From Xenoacremonium recifei (taxonomy: Eukaryota > Ascomycota > Sordariomycetes > Hypocreales > Nectriaceae), in NCBI GenBank assembly GCA_012184525.1, contig WOFQ01000037.1:62001-126000 (forward strand): a DNA stretch of 64,000 bases. The letters are read 5' to 3'. Position numbers and translations under genes: made by a program. Of the stretch, positions 21,364 to 32,700 are shown one piece after another (position 1 is the stretch's first letter; each line of letters opens with the position of its first letter). The notes beneath the pieces were generated by a model. It did no database searches and was not told the origin of the DNA. It saw only the letters and a list, made by a program, of their open reading frames with translations.

Positions 21364-23243
21364 ATGGATCATCGAGCCAAAGACGATCATCGCGAGGTGC
21401 CTTCGCCGCTCGGCGTAGACAAAGAATTAGGCCCGATCTCCCCCGGTCCTCGTCTGGACAGCGATGTTGACTTCAGAGAACCGACAATGCCTCCCTGGCG
21501 GTTTTGGCTGCTCAGCGTCGGGTATGTAACGTCTAACATAGATTGCGTCTTTGTGCTAACGGTCAACCAGAGTCTCCCTTGGTCTCTTTCTGTCCATGAT
21601 CGACGCCTCCATCGTGGCTACGAGCCTTTACAAAATTGCCATCGAGTTTGAAGCCATAGAAGATATCAACTGGGTGGCTCTGGCTTATACCCTATCATAC
21701 CTCGCATTCTCCGTTGTCTTTTCTCGCATTTCCGACGTCATCGGCCGAAAGAACTCCTTTATGGTGGCCTACCTGATATTTTTCTCCTTTTCTTTGGCCT
21801 GTGGCTTTGCCCAAAACTTTCGTTCGCTCGTTGCCTTCCGCACGGCGCAAGGAATAGGCGGATCAGGTCAGTGCTTACTCGGAATCAGATAGACCAAGAC
21901 CATAACTGACAAGGAACAAGGTCTATACTCATTGACCATGATCATACTCCCCGAGCTCAGTCCACCCTACATGCGACCCCAAATTGCTGCTTTGATAGGC
22001 ATGGTCATCGCAATCTCTGGTGTTATGGGACCAGTGATTGGAGGCCTTCTCGTGAAAGAGCTGAGCTGGAGGTGGTCATTCTGGATCAAGTATGGTGCCA
22101 CCAGTCCATGTCTTGTCGCATAACTCTCTCTAACGTGTGTCTTTTGTTCAGTGGCCCGGTCGGATTCATCTCTATTGCGCTCTTCTTCTTCACCTGGCCC
22201 AACAAGGCAGAATGGCTCCCCAATATTGAACGACGCTCCTGGAAGGAAATTGACTATCTCGGCTCCTTTCTGACGGTGTCATCTTCCACACTGATGGTAT
22301 TTGCCTTTCAGGATGCTGGAGGAAACCGAAGCTGGGGGCATGCTCTCTTCATCGCGCCTCTTCTATTTGGGATAGCCAGTTGGATTGCATTGATTGTCTG
22401 GGAACGCTACATCGAGCGTCAACACTACAGCCGCTTTGCGCCGGCCTTTCCTCTCGTCATCTTCCGCAACCGCGTGTTTTCGACGTCTTGTCTCAACACG
22501 TTCCTTCTCGGGTTCCCGTACCTCCTTCTCGTCTATACTGTCCCGATGCGAATACAGATCGTTGGTGGACGGTCACCTCTCATGGCCGGGGTCATGCTGC
22601 TCCCAATGCTCGGCACCGTTGCACTTGGAAGTATCATAGCAGGTGGGCTCAACTCGAAAAAGAATTACGTTTTCGAGACCCTCCTTGCCGGATCAGCTTT
22701 CATGTTAATAGGTTGTGCCTGTTTGACAACACTTTCACATGAGCTGGATGAGGCCAAGTTGCTCGGGTTCCTGGTCTTTATTGGCCTTGGCTTTGGTCTC
22801 ACTGTTTCTGTGTCGACAATGCTTAGTGGCGTTGAGGTACCGATCCGAGAGTTCGGTAAGTAGTGATTGGTTCCTGTGATGCGAACGTGTATCTCACAGC
22901 GTCTTTAGCTCCATCTCAAGGTATTCTCTCACAACTTCGCATCTTTGGTGGTAGCCTCGGCATAGCGGCATCGACAGCCATCCTGGATCAGAAGCTCTCG
23001 GCGACCGATGAACCCGCCGTTCTTGCGGGAGGCACCTCACTCACACATATTGCTCTAACTGAGGCATTCCGAACGGACATGATAGTTGGGAGTGTGGTCT
23101 CAGCCTTGGCGTTGATCACGACAATTGGGTCGTTCCGCAGACACCATCCAAGCATCCCCGAGCAACGTAATGCGTTGGTGGAAGAGGAGACGATTCGACG
23201 GCGACGGGAAGCAGAGGCGAAGCGGGCGAGTGACACCAGTTGA
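21364..23243 (+). CDS. MFS transporter, 14-TM DHA-type drug/metabolite exporter
   Basis: Proton-coupled exporter of the plasma membrane or a vesicle, substrate unknown. Five exons: 21364-21521, 21571-21866, 21921-22089, 22152-22855 and 22909-23243; introns 49, 54, 62 and 53 bp, giving 553 aa. About 14 hydrophobic spans are countable. MFS motif A appears as SRISDVIGRKNS between spans 2 and 3, and RTAQGIGGSG marks span 4, followed by GVMGPVIGG in span 5 (motif C-like). The cytosolic N-terminus is charged (MDHRAKDDHREVPSP) and the C-terminus is Arg/Glu-rich. It has a TATA-like promoter and no biosynthetic cluster beside it apart from the short-chain dehydrogenase downstream, whose link is not supported. 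Confidence 0.88.
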
Positions 23244-23692
23244 GGGGTCTAGGGAACCCTGATGAGAGGCAATGGGAAATTGGACAGTATTGGATTTGTC
23301 CCAGAAGAGGTCAACAGAACAGACATCGACACACATGGATAGACTATAGATTTCATGTTACTGCATTTGGAAGAAGCAGAGAGAAATGCAGTGCCTGCGA
23401 TATGATGTGATAGACCGGGCCCAGCACGCCGGCGCTATAGCCGAAACCCCGGTGCGGAAGCGGTTCTGACTCTTGACCATTCTCATTCTACTTTCCACAT
23501 CTAGGCCGCTAGATCCCGACGGAGGCTCACAGGCCGAATACAAGACAACCTCCAGAGCGGGTCTTCGCTCCCGCATCGCCATATCTCCAAGGTCTAAGCC
23601 GATATATCGGGTTTCCGATAGGCGAAGTCGCGATACTCACTCTCAATAGTCAGCACCCGCGCCGCTCATAACCATCGCCATCGCAGCACCTT
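23244..23692. other. Intergenic region MFS - short-chain dehydrogenase
   Basis: 3' flank of the MFS gene and promoter of the dehydrogenase. Contains the 12-bp palindrome CCGATATATCGG at 23599-23610. No coding sequence recognised. Confidence 0.5.
23599..23610. promoter_or_regulatory. Palindrome CCG-N6-CGG in dehydrogenase promoter
   Basis: Perfect 12-bp palindrome CCGATATATCGG about 83 bp before the first ATG of the short-chain dehydrogenase. CCG/CGG half-sites are the general target of fungal Zn2Cys6 factors. The factor is unknown, and a chance match is possible. Confidence 0.3.
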
Positions 23693-24832
23693 ATGCGCCT
23701 CCTCACCACCACCCGCCAAACCCTCCGCGCGCTTCATCGCCCTTATTCCCTCCCCTCCCCTCTCTCAATATCCCAACACCAGCTTCGCACCATGTCCGCC
23801 GCCGCCGCCGCCGCCAAGCGCCTCGCCGGCAAGACAGTCCTCGTCACGGGCGCGTCCTCCGGCATCGGCAAGAGCACAGCCCTCGAGTTCGCGCGCACGC
23901 AGCCGCACGACCTGAAGCTCATCGTCACCGCGCGCCGCCTCGACACGCTCAAGGAGCTGGCGGCGGAGATCAAGAGTGAGGTGGGTGAGGGCGTCAAGGT
24001 CTTGCCTGTGAAGCTGGATGTGAGCAGCGCGGAGGAGGTGCGGGCGTTTGTGGGCGGACTGCCGGAGGAGTTCCGCAACATTGATGTGCTGGTGAACAAT
24101 GCGTACGTCTCCCTGTGTAAGAGATTGAGAGAAAGCATTGGACTGACTAAGTTGTGTGTGAAGCGGCCTTGTTAAGGGCATGGCTCGCGCGCCGGAGATT
24201 GCCGAGGAGGACATGAATGTCATGTTCGCGACCAACGTCACGGGCCTGATCAACATGACGCAGGCCGTGATGCCCATCTTCCTGGCGCGGCCAGACGGCG
24301 GCCACGGCGACATCATCAACGTCGGGTCCATTGCCGGTGCGTCTCTCCCCCCTATATCTCTTACACACTCTCTGACTGACCTTCATAGGCCGCGAGCCCT
24401 ACGCCGGCGGCTCTATCTACTGCGCCACCAAGGCCGCCGTGCGCAGCTTCTCCGAGAGTCTGCGCAAGGAGCTCATCGCCAGCCGCGTGCGAGTCATCGA
24501 GATTGACCCCGGCCAGGTCGAGACGGAGTTCTCCGTGGTGCGGTTCTACGGCGACAAGACCAAGGCCGATGCTGTCTATGCGTATGTGAAGAGTCGTCTC
24601 CTGAAACACAGCTGTATACTGACTGATGTGACTCCAGCGGCGTTGAGCCCCTCACTCCCGACGATATTGCCGAGATTATCGTCTTTGCTGCTACGCGTAG
24701 GGAGAATGTTGTTGTTGCTGACACTCTCGTCTTCCCCAACCACCAGGTGAGTTGCTTCAGACATGTATTACACTCGGGATGCTAACAAAATTGCAGGCCG
24801 GCGCTGGTATCATGCACCGCAAGTCGACTTAG
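23693..24832 (+). CDS. Short-chain dehydrogenase/reductase (YMR226C-like)
   Basis: NADP-dependent oxidoreductase resembling the serine/3-hydroxy-acid dehydrogenase group. Five exons: 23693-24102, 24164-24336, 24389-24581, 24638-24746 and 24797-24832; introns 50-61 bp, giving 306 aa. The cofactor motif TGASSGIG falls at residues 52-59, NNAG spans the first splice, and the active site shows a catalytic Ser in VGSIAG and SIYCATK (Tyr-x3-Lys). IDPGQVETEFS follows, usual for this subgroup. The first ATG adds 33 residues rich in Arg, Leu and Ser with no acidic residues, like a mitochondrial presequence; a second ATG at 23792 would give the cytosolic form. Substrate is unproven. Confidence 0.9.
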
Positions 24833-25507
24833 GATAACCAAGTAAAAATAAAAGTAAATTTAAAGATGGATGGGTATAGCTTCTCAACGAAGCAGTTTAG
24901 AATATCTACGTCAAGAATTGACATAGTTGGAATACCGAATCAGATTACATTCTTTTCCTTCCATCTATGAATGAAGTGATTGCAACCTCAGACTCAATGG
25001 CTGACATCACCAGAAATGTTCGAAAAATTCTCTTGCCCCTAACCCACCTGTCAAAGACAGAGACCGCAACGGCCAGGCTTAGGGGCCTTCTAAGAACGAA
25101 TACTTGATATACCAACGTTCCGTTAAGAACCCATTCTGGGATGAATCGGGTCCTTGCTGCCACAAGGGCAGCACCGCTGGATCACACGAGCAGAGTAAAG
25201 TGGATGGGGGAACACATCACAGGATGAGGCCACTGGAGAGGAAACAACAAACCCAGAACGAAAATAACCATTTGTCACCTACTTCGTTGAGTCTCCCACT
25301 AGAGGTCTTGCGTTTCGAGAACGGGTTGCCTCTTTTGCCCATCCCGGGCTTCCTCCTGCAAACCAGACGCCTCGCTAAATCCTGCCAGAAAATCGTCATC
25401 GTAAAGCACACAGGGAAAATACAGTCAAGCAGCACATGCTCGCCCTCTCTCGAATCCGAGAAGTGTCCAGCGCCGGCACGAGCTTCCATTCTGCCCTTGT
25501 CACTACC
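24833..25507. other. Convergent intergenic region dehydrogenase / PRS
   Basis: 3' flanks of two tail-to-tail genes. No ORF with family features. Confidence 0.5.
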
Positions 25508-27143
25508 TCAATCGTAGTGCTGGAACAGCGGAGAGATCGACTCGCCATAGTGGTTGCGGCGGATCGCTTCGGCCAACAGGAACGAGAGGTCCAGCACCAC
25601 CAACTTGCTGATGCTCCGAGCTTTCTCCTTGTTAATGGGAAAGCTATTGGTGACAACAATCGTGTTGATACACTCGCACGCCTGAAGCTGCTCGAGACAG
25701 TCGGCACCAAAGACTCCGTGCGTGGCCATGCAGTAGACCTTCTTAGCGCCTCCTCGCTTGACCACCGTCTCGGCCGCCGCGATCCACGATCCTGGCTTGT
25801 CAATCATGTCGTCGACAATGAAGACTGTCCGGTTCTTGACATCTCCGACCAGCGTGATCAGGTGCTCCGACTTCGGGTTCTGGAACGCGTTGTCCTCCTC
25901 ATCAGAGCTAGCATGGGCGTCGCCCGAACCTCCCAACGATTGCGGCTCGGGAGCGAAGAAGGATGAGGCATGGGACATGGTCATTGGGTCTTCCTCGACG
26001 CTCCCTTCGGCTACTGATCTCGCGGGAGAGGGAAAATCGTCTTCCACAATGTGACCCTGGACAAGACGAGCCTGTGTCACTTCGCTTGGCCGGCGGTCAT
26101 CGTACTCGGCCTCCTCGCCATCAACGGAGGGGTCCGGTGACCGGGCTGGCGGCGTCGAGTTGGGGTCCACCGGATCTGACAGGCTGCTGTTGGAGGTACG
26201 CGCTGGGTTGCCATTCACTCGCCGAGGCGAGCCCTGAGAATCGGCGACGATTCGGGCACTTCGGTGGATAGCCGTGTCGGTGTGGACGGGCTCCGGACGC
26301 TGGGGGGTCGTCTCAGGAACAGGGCCCGATGTCTCCAGAGCAGGTTGCCGCTCCAACCCGTCGAAATGACTCATAATCATGCTCGCCGTCATGTTGGAGC
26401 CCCGTTTGCGATCCGTGGTGACCATGCCAAAGTTGAGCTTCAAGGCATCGGCTAGGGACGTCACACGCTTGGTTCCACCGGCATTCTTGGACACCACGAC
26501 GGCCTCCCGCCAATTGGGCACATTGTGTCGAATCCACTTGGCGATGATGGGCTCGGCGTGGAGGTTGTCGACAGGGCACTTGAAGAAGCCCTGCATCTGC
26601 GAAGCGTGGAGGTCGACGGTGATGACGTGCTTAACGCCAGCGACGCCCAGGAGATTCGCGAGCATGCGAGCCGTGATAGCGCCTCGATGCGACTTCTTCT
26701 TCGATTGGCGGCTGTAGGGGAAGTACGGCAGGACGGCTGCGTCTGCAGTGAGCTCCATGCCCTCGGTGGCGAGCGTCAAGCCACCCAATTGAGCCCTGGG
26801 GACGTACCTGTGACTTTGTTGGCCGAGCCACCTTTGCAAGCCGAGATCATAATCAAAAGCTCCATGATGGAGTCGTTGATCTTGGGGCTCCCGGACTGGA
26901 CGACAAAGACATCTTTCTCTCGCACGCTCGTCAAGATCCTGACACTGGTCTCGCCCTTGAAGGAGAGAGGTTAGTTGGGTTCATGGCGGAGGGGTAGAAG
27001 GCATCGCAGGCTGGGAGCTGCAGGAAGCTCACATTGGAGAATTGGGTCAGCTCTGCGTCAGCAGGAGTCATGCCCAGGTTCTCACATATTTGGCCGGTGA
27101 GAACTGGGCACGAATTGCCGGCGAAGATCAGCGTGTTGCGCAT
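25508..27143 (-). CDS. PRS5: Ribose-phosphate pyrophosphokinase subunit (Prs5-like)
   Basis: Makes, or helps make, PRPP for nucleotide, His and Trp synthesis. Exons on the minus strand: 27143-27033, 26955-26808 and 26742-25508; introns 77 and 65 bp, giving 497 aa. Conserved parts: FAGNSCPVLTGQICENLG start, GETSVRIL, AVLPYFPYSRQSKKK (ATP-binding loop), VDLHASQMQGFF (metal site) and VVVSKNAGG. An insert of about 120 residues rich in Pro, Ser, Asp and Glu separates MIMSHFDG from HLITLVGDV. The PRPP-binding loop reads DDMIDKPGSW instead of the usual DTGGT-type loop. Insert, changed loop and length fit yeast Prs5 (about 496 aa by memory), which works in heteromers; Prs1 is the alternative. Confidence 0.87.
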
Positions 27144-27650
27144 CTTGATCTTGACCAACCCATGGAGGTAGAGGAAGAAAGATTGGGAAAAGCTGCCGTG
27201 CTCAGGCGGGAAAGCTATTTTTTTCTACCCATGCAGAGACGGCTTAGTTGATCGTACTGTGCGGGCGGACGGTGAAGAAACTGTTATGCGGGTGCTCGTT
27301 GCTTTTTCAGCGGGTGATGCAGGGCTTATCGCGGGGCTATAGCCAATCAGTGTGTTTATATATAGACTGTGCGAGGTACTGTACTGCAGCTCGGCGGGCG
27401 TCACAGTGGATTTTTTTTTTTTTCACCAGCGGCGGGGCAACTCGGAACCGACCGTCACTGAACTCCAGCGCTGAAAATGGAAACAATCCTACGCCTCCCA
27501 TCCATTCATCGAAGCTCTGGCATACGAAAGCTTGCAACCCGATGATAAGCAAAGCCGAGGAAAAAGAAAGCAAGATGGGATGAGCCCTTGGCTGCATGTC
27601 TCGTTAACACCTGATACAGAGCCTCCCGCCGGCTTAGGAATCGGGCCAAG
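27144..27650. other. Divergent intergenic region PRS5 / Asteroid-like gene
   Basis: Promoter space for both genes; includes a T-run near 27411-27423 in the right half. No ORF recognised. Confidence 0.5.
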
Positions 27651-29472
27651 ATGGGCATCTCACAGCTGATATCTACCCTGGAGCCTTTCGCAGTTCACCA
27701 ACCGTTCGATCAACCTGTAATCATTGATGGGCCGTCTTTCGCCTACCACATTCTCTACGTCTGCAGCAAAGACGACAATAGTCATCCGTCATATTCCCTG
27801 CTCGGGGAGGCTGCCGTTGCGTGGCTGGATCAGCTGACGAGCCGCGGCATTCGCATGTGAGGCTTCACTTACACGTTCCGTGGCTTATCATCACATCATT
27901 TGCGATAACGTGACTGACATTTGCCTTGACAGCGAGGCCATCTACTTCGATGGCCACCTCCCTTTGGCTAAGCGGCCGGTGCGCATGGTACGAATGATCA
28001 AGAATTTCAATACACTCAACACCTTCCGCGACCGGAACCCCAGTTACTGTCCCCTAAGCTATATCTCACCCACCCGAACGGCCGTGCCCGAATTCTTCGT
28101 CCCCTTTGCCGCGTCATGCAAAAAAGCTCTCAATCCTCCTTTTCATGTCCCGGCAATCATTGAGGCACTCAAAGAATCTCTCCGTTATCATTCACTGGTT
28201 CATATTGTGCCCGGTGAAGCCGATGGCTATTGTGCCAACCAAGCACGACAGATGGGTGGTCATGTGCTCACCTCCGACTCGGACCTCCTTGTCCATGATC
28301 TAGGACAAGGTAGTGTGACATTCTTCAAGGACATATATTTCGATGGAGAGTCAAAACTTGCATGTAAAACCTTCCCGACCAACGAGATAAGCGAGCGGCT
28401 CGGGATGCCCGGTAGTCTTTGTCGGTTCGCTTACGAAAAGAAGCGAGACACCCACATCTCGCTGCACCGGATCCTCCTTGGTTGTCTGCAGCCTGTCAAG
28501 GACAAAGAAGACTTCGAAGCATTCTGCCAAGAGTATCTCGATCATGAGGAATCCCCGTTGCCCGTGTCATCCAAAGGCAATCGTCTGTCCGTTGAGTGCC
28601 TGGATCCAAGACAGTCTGAACTAGTCCTCCAGCTGGGAAGATCAAACGAAAATCTGGATACTGATTTTGAAGACAAGATCTTCCTACCTATTCTTATTGA
28701 AGATCCTCTTCGTGGCAGCGCCTGGGAGCAAAGCACATCAATACGAGGGCTGGCTTATACAATTACCCGTTGGGTAATCCCTGGCTCATCGTCACACGTC
28801 CAAGAATTTCGCAGGGTCAACACTCCATTGCAAAAAGGACGCAAAGTCTCAATGCTCAACAAAACGGATGCCAAAGAAGCTTCCCGTTGTTTGGCTGTTC
28901 TAATGACCCATTTACATGAACGGATAGGCGACGATACGCAACTCCGCTGGCTGATATTCTGCATCGTCTTGGATATTCGCGACTGCTATGAGCAAGACAA
29001 ACCATCGATTGTCTTAGAAATCATCAGAGAAAGCATCACATCACCTCCAGAGAGATCCGCTTATGTACCGTGGAAGATTGTCCACTTCATGGCGCATATC
29101 CACGCATCATATTACTCCCTGAGAATGCTGAAGCAGATGCTCAGTTTGGCACCGCAACAAGAGACCGAGGAAACAATGACAGATCTCCAAGGCTTGTTGT
29201 CTTCGCTGCCGCCTCTGTCTAGTTGCCCAGATTTTTCAACAATATTGGAGTTTCTGCGCAACGTCAAGCAAGAGCGTATCGTCAAAACGCTCTCGCAATT
29301 CGTGGAGATATTTCCCGATCCGCCGACTCAGGCCTCACAAACAACCAAGAAAAAGAAGAAGACAACGAAGACGAAACAAGGAAACTCGAAGGAGTTGAAA
29401 CCCCCAAGTTCGAGGAGAATGTCGCGACCGACGTCTCGTAACCCTTTTGACGTTTTGAATGACGAGTCTTGA
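27651..29472 (+). CDS. Asteroid/XPG-like protein (FEN1-fold nuclease family)
   Basis: Exons 27651-27856 and 27933-29472, intron 27857-27932 (76 bp, GTGAGG..GACAG, phase 2), giving 581 aa. The N-terminus MGISQLISTLEP followed by VIIDGPSFAYHIL is the XPG-N pattern (start residue, then Asp in a hydrophobic strand). The inner block VPGEADGYCANQAR with LTSDSDLLVHDLG is the XPG-I pattern with acidic metal ligands (Glu, Asp, Asp). The rest is helical and lacks the usual FEN1 helix-hairpin order, like Asteroid (ASTE1) proteins. The C-terminus is Lys-rich (KKKKKTTKTK), perhaps nuclear. Whether it is a working nuclease is not visible; the acidic residues suggest it may be. Confidence 0.8.
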
Positions 29473-29756
29473 CACAGGCAACGACCAACGGACGAAACGA
29501 TACCCATTCTAGGAAAAGCGATAGTTCATTACTCCTATCAGCTGAAATAGCTACCATACCACATCATGCCGAAAAAAAACATTACCAGGTACATGCAGAC
29601 GTCTCATCCCAACTCCCTGCCCCAACCTCCCACCCCATAACACAATGTAACAATTTCTCGCCTGAACCTATCCTGTCCACCGGTCCACGAACCATGCCCC
29701 TCCTCTCACGCCTGAAACGAAGCCCAAATCCCTTTCATGCCTGCCAACAACCGAAC

Positions 29757-32700
29757 TCAATGAGATAGCTTATGCACGTGCCCCAGATGCATTCCGTGAA
29801 TATCCTCCAACAGTTTGTGGAATGAGTTGAAGTTTCCACCTTCACCACCGGTGGCATCTTGAAGGAAATCTTCCTGCAAAGGTGCGGTCCCCATAATCTT
29901 GATGAGCCTCCAGGCTCGGCGAAATTCGTCGCGAATCGCCACGATGCCGTTATGCGTAACGGTTCGTGCCACGTTGTGATCCAGTTCGAAGGGGTCTTCG
30001 ATGGCAAACAAGTATCGATGTCGAACTTCCTTGACATCGGGCTTGGCAGGAGAGGGGGCAGACTCAGGAGCCGGTCCTTTGTCCTCGCCTGTGCCTGACT
30101 TGCTGATGACCGGAGATGCCGTCGTGTCCTGTGGCTTGCTGGGGACCGCTTCCTGGACTTCGAAGACTGTCTTAGCGCCGGTCCAGCCCTTTTCTCTTTT
30201 CGAGATGAGCCCGCCTTGGGTTCGCAAGCTGAGGACATCTCGACCCCAGTCAAAGCCATTTCCGGGATAGGTGTGCTGTGGCCCATTGTGCGCGTAATAT
30301 TCGAAAAATCCACGCAAAAGGTGACCAACGGTATGAGTATTACCGTTCAGTTGTCCGGCCCTTGCTAGTTCAACGATCGCACGCTCGTCGCGCCAGAACT
30401 GAATATCGTAGCCCTTGCAGTTGACAGTGCTTTCATATTCAGCCGTCGACATGTTTGGTGGCGGCGGCGGAGCCAGCTTCTGGAGATTGGGGCAAACAAA
30501 CGGTTGGGCGACATTGACCAGGTAGTGGAGGACCATGAGGACATATCCATAGCTACTGAGCGTTCCCCGGTAACCCGAGTTGATGCCTCTCGTCTTAGCC
30601 CAATGCTTGACAAAGAGGACCATGGGCCGAACTCGGGGGTCTGAATGAGAGTAGCATCGCAGGAGGAGCGTGTTTTGTAGAGCCAGATGTGCCGAGAAGT
30701 TGATATCGCATTGAACTCCAGCTCCTGTCTTAGGGAACTCGAGGCGGTCTCGATAACGATCTCGGGGCTGGTTTGGGGCCATCTTACGAGGGTCGGCTAG
30801 ACTGGCAATCCTCGCCACCAGAGCAGCATTGGTCGCGGAAACAGGAACAACGGATTCGTCGTTGGAAATTTCCGTTTCTGATCGAAGGAGGGTGATGTAG
30901 CTCTTGACATCCTCGACGGTAGAGGGCTCGTATAAGTCCTTCTCCAGAGCGCGCTCATATTCCCACGCTAGGTGCAGGCACTTGTGTCGACGAGCTAGAG
31001 CCTTGAGGGATTGAGGCTTCGTATTGGCCACAAATTCCTGCATCGACAAACGAATCTCATCTTTGTGGATGCCAGCAACATAGAGCTTCATAATGGCCTC
31101 CTGCTTTGGAATAGAAAGTTTGACTTCATTGCCCTTGAGCTGATTGGCAAGGACGAAGAATCGTGCGAAGTATTGGGCCGGCGGCTCGAATTGAGCCTGC
31201 TCGAGTGAAAGGAGTTGCACGGTGGGGAGTTTCTTGACCTTTTCAAGAGCGAACTGGATCTCTTTTGCGAAAGCCATCGGGTCATTCTTGAAGTTGTTTG
31301 TGAGCTGGGTCTGCTCCCATATCGTCCACACCCGGTCTGCTAGAGCCCCCTGAGACGGCGTAGTCTCTGTGACCTCTCCTCTCTTCTCCCAGAGGTACCA
31401 AAGTTGCTCTCCCTCAATCTGTTGGAAAATGCCAAGGAGTGATCTATGCTTGAATATGCTTGGATCGCGCTCAAAAGCTAAAGATGGATATTGTTCAAGG
31501 TGCTTTCGTAAGGAGACGTCTGCTAGACCGAACCAAAAGGCCTCGCAGACGCGAGTAAGAACGGCCCAGTCCTCATCAGTAAACTCCTGATAGTTTGACA
31601 TGGTGACATCTCGACCACCCAACCGTCTGAGAATCCGCTTTGCCACGGCATAGTAAGCAACAAGTGACTTGGCCCCTTGCTTCAACTGGAACCGCTGACC
31701 TTCGCCGGTCTTCTGGGAAGGCACTGGGAGTTCGATGATGGTTCGAGACTCGTGTTCCTCAACAGCGGCATTGCCAGCACCGGCACCGTCCTCCGGGGAT
31801 TGAGGGATCTGTTCAAGATCGTCCTCCTCGTGGGCGTCATGGGTCTCATTCTCCAGGCCACTCTCCCATTTGTAACGCTCGGCTAGCAATTCCTGCCGAA
31901 GGGCGTCAGGAGGATTCTCACAAAGCTTGATGATAGGAACCCGAGTCCGGGTCAATAGTCTGGCTCCGAGCCCAGCATCAAGAAGTGCTTTCTCGAGAAT
32001 GCGTGGGATTGGCGAACCGGGGGCGTCGGGTTGGATCTTGGAAAATGGGGAGATCAAGCCAAGATCCATGTCAGATGCCTTAGTAGCGAAGCCCGAGGAC
32101 AAACTCCCGAAGCACTTAAGTTCCACGGAGTAAGGAGGAAAGTCCTGAGATGGGGACTGCTCGAGCTCATATTTGATGATAGCTTCGCGGCTGATTGCCT
32201 CGATCTTGCAACGGAAGGCTTCTTTCTCGGCGATCTCGGACACGTCAATTTCCGATTGCATAATCACATTGAAGCACATCTGGTCCAGCACAGCAGCGGA
32301 GGCTGTAATGTCTCCTAAGTCTTTCTGGTTGAATGGTCGTGCGAATCTGTTTTGTGGTCCACCTCGCGGCGATTGAGGAGACATCGGACCGTTGCTGAAG
32401 TCCGAAGGATCTCTTTGATGATGATGACCATGATGAGGATGATGGTGAGGAGGGCTTTGAGGGCCATGACCGTGATGCCCACCCCCACGCTGCATATGAT
32501 GACCCCAGTGGCCATGTGGACGAGGGAATCCAGGGTGGCCACCAGGGGGAAACTGACTAGGGTGCGAGTTCGAGTATCCGTGGCGCTGGAACGGAGGGCC
32601 AGGGGGGCCAGGGGGGCCGGGGGGTCTTGCTGGGTGACCAGGAGGACTGTAATAGGGCCGCTGTTGCAGCACTGGTTGAGGTCGAGGATCAATAGGTATT

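Noticed and set aside
21364..24832. Secondary-metabolite cluster (transporter plus dehydrogenase)
   Set aside because: No backbone synthase, P450 or regulator nearby; flanking genes are housekeeping.
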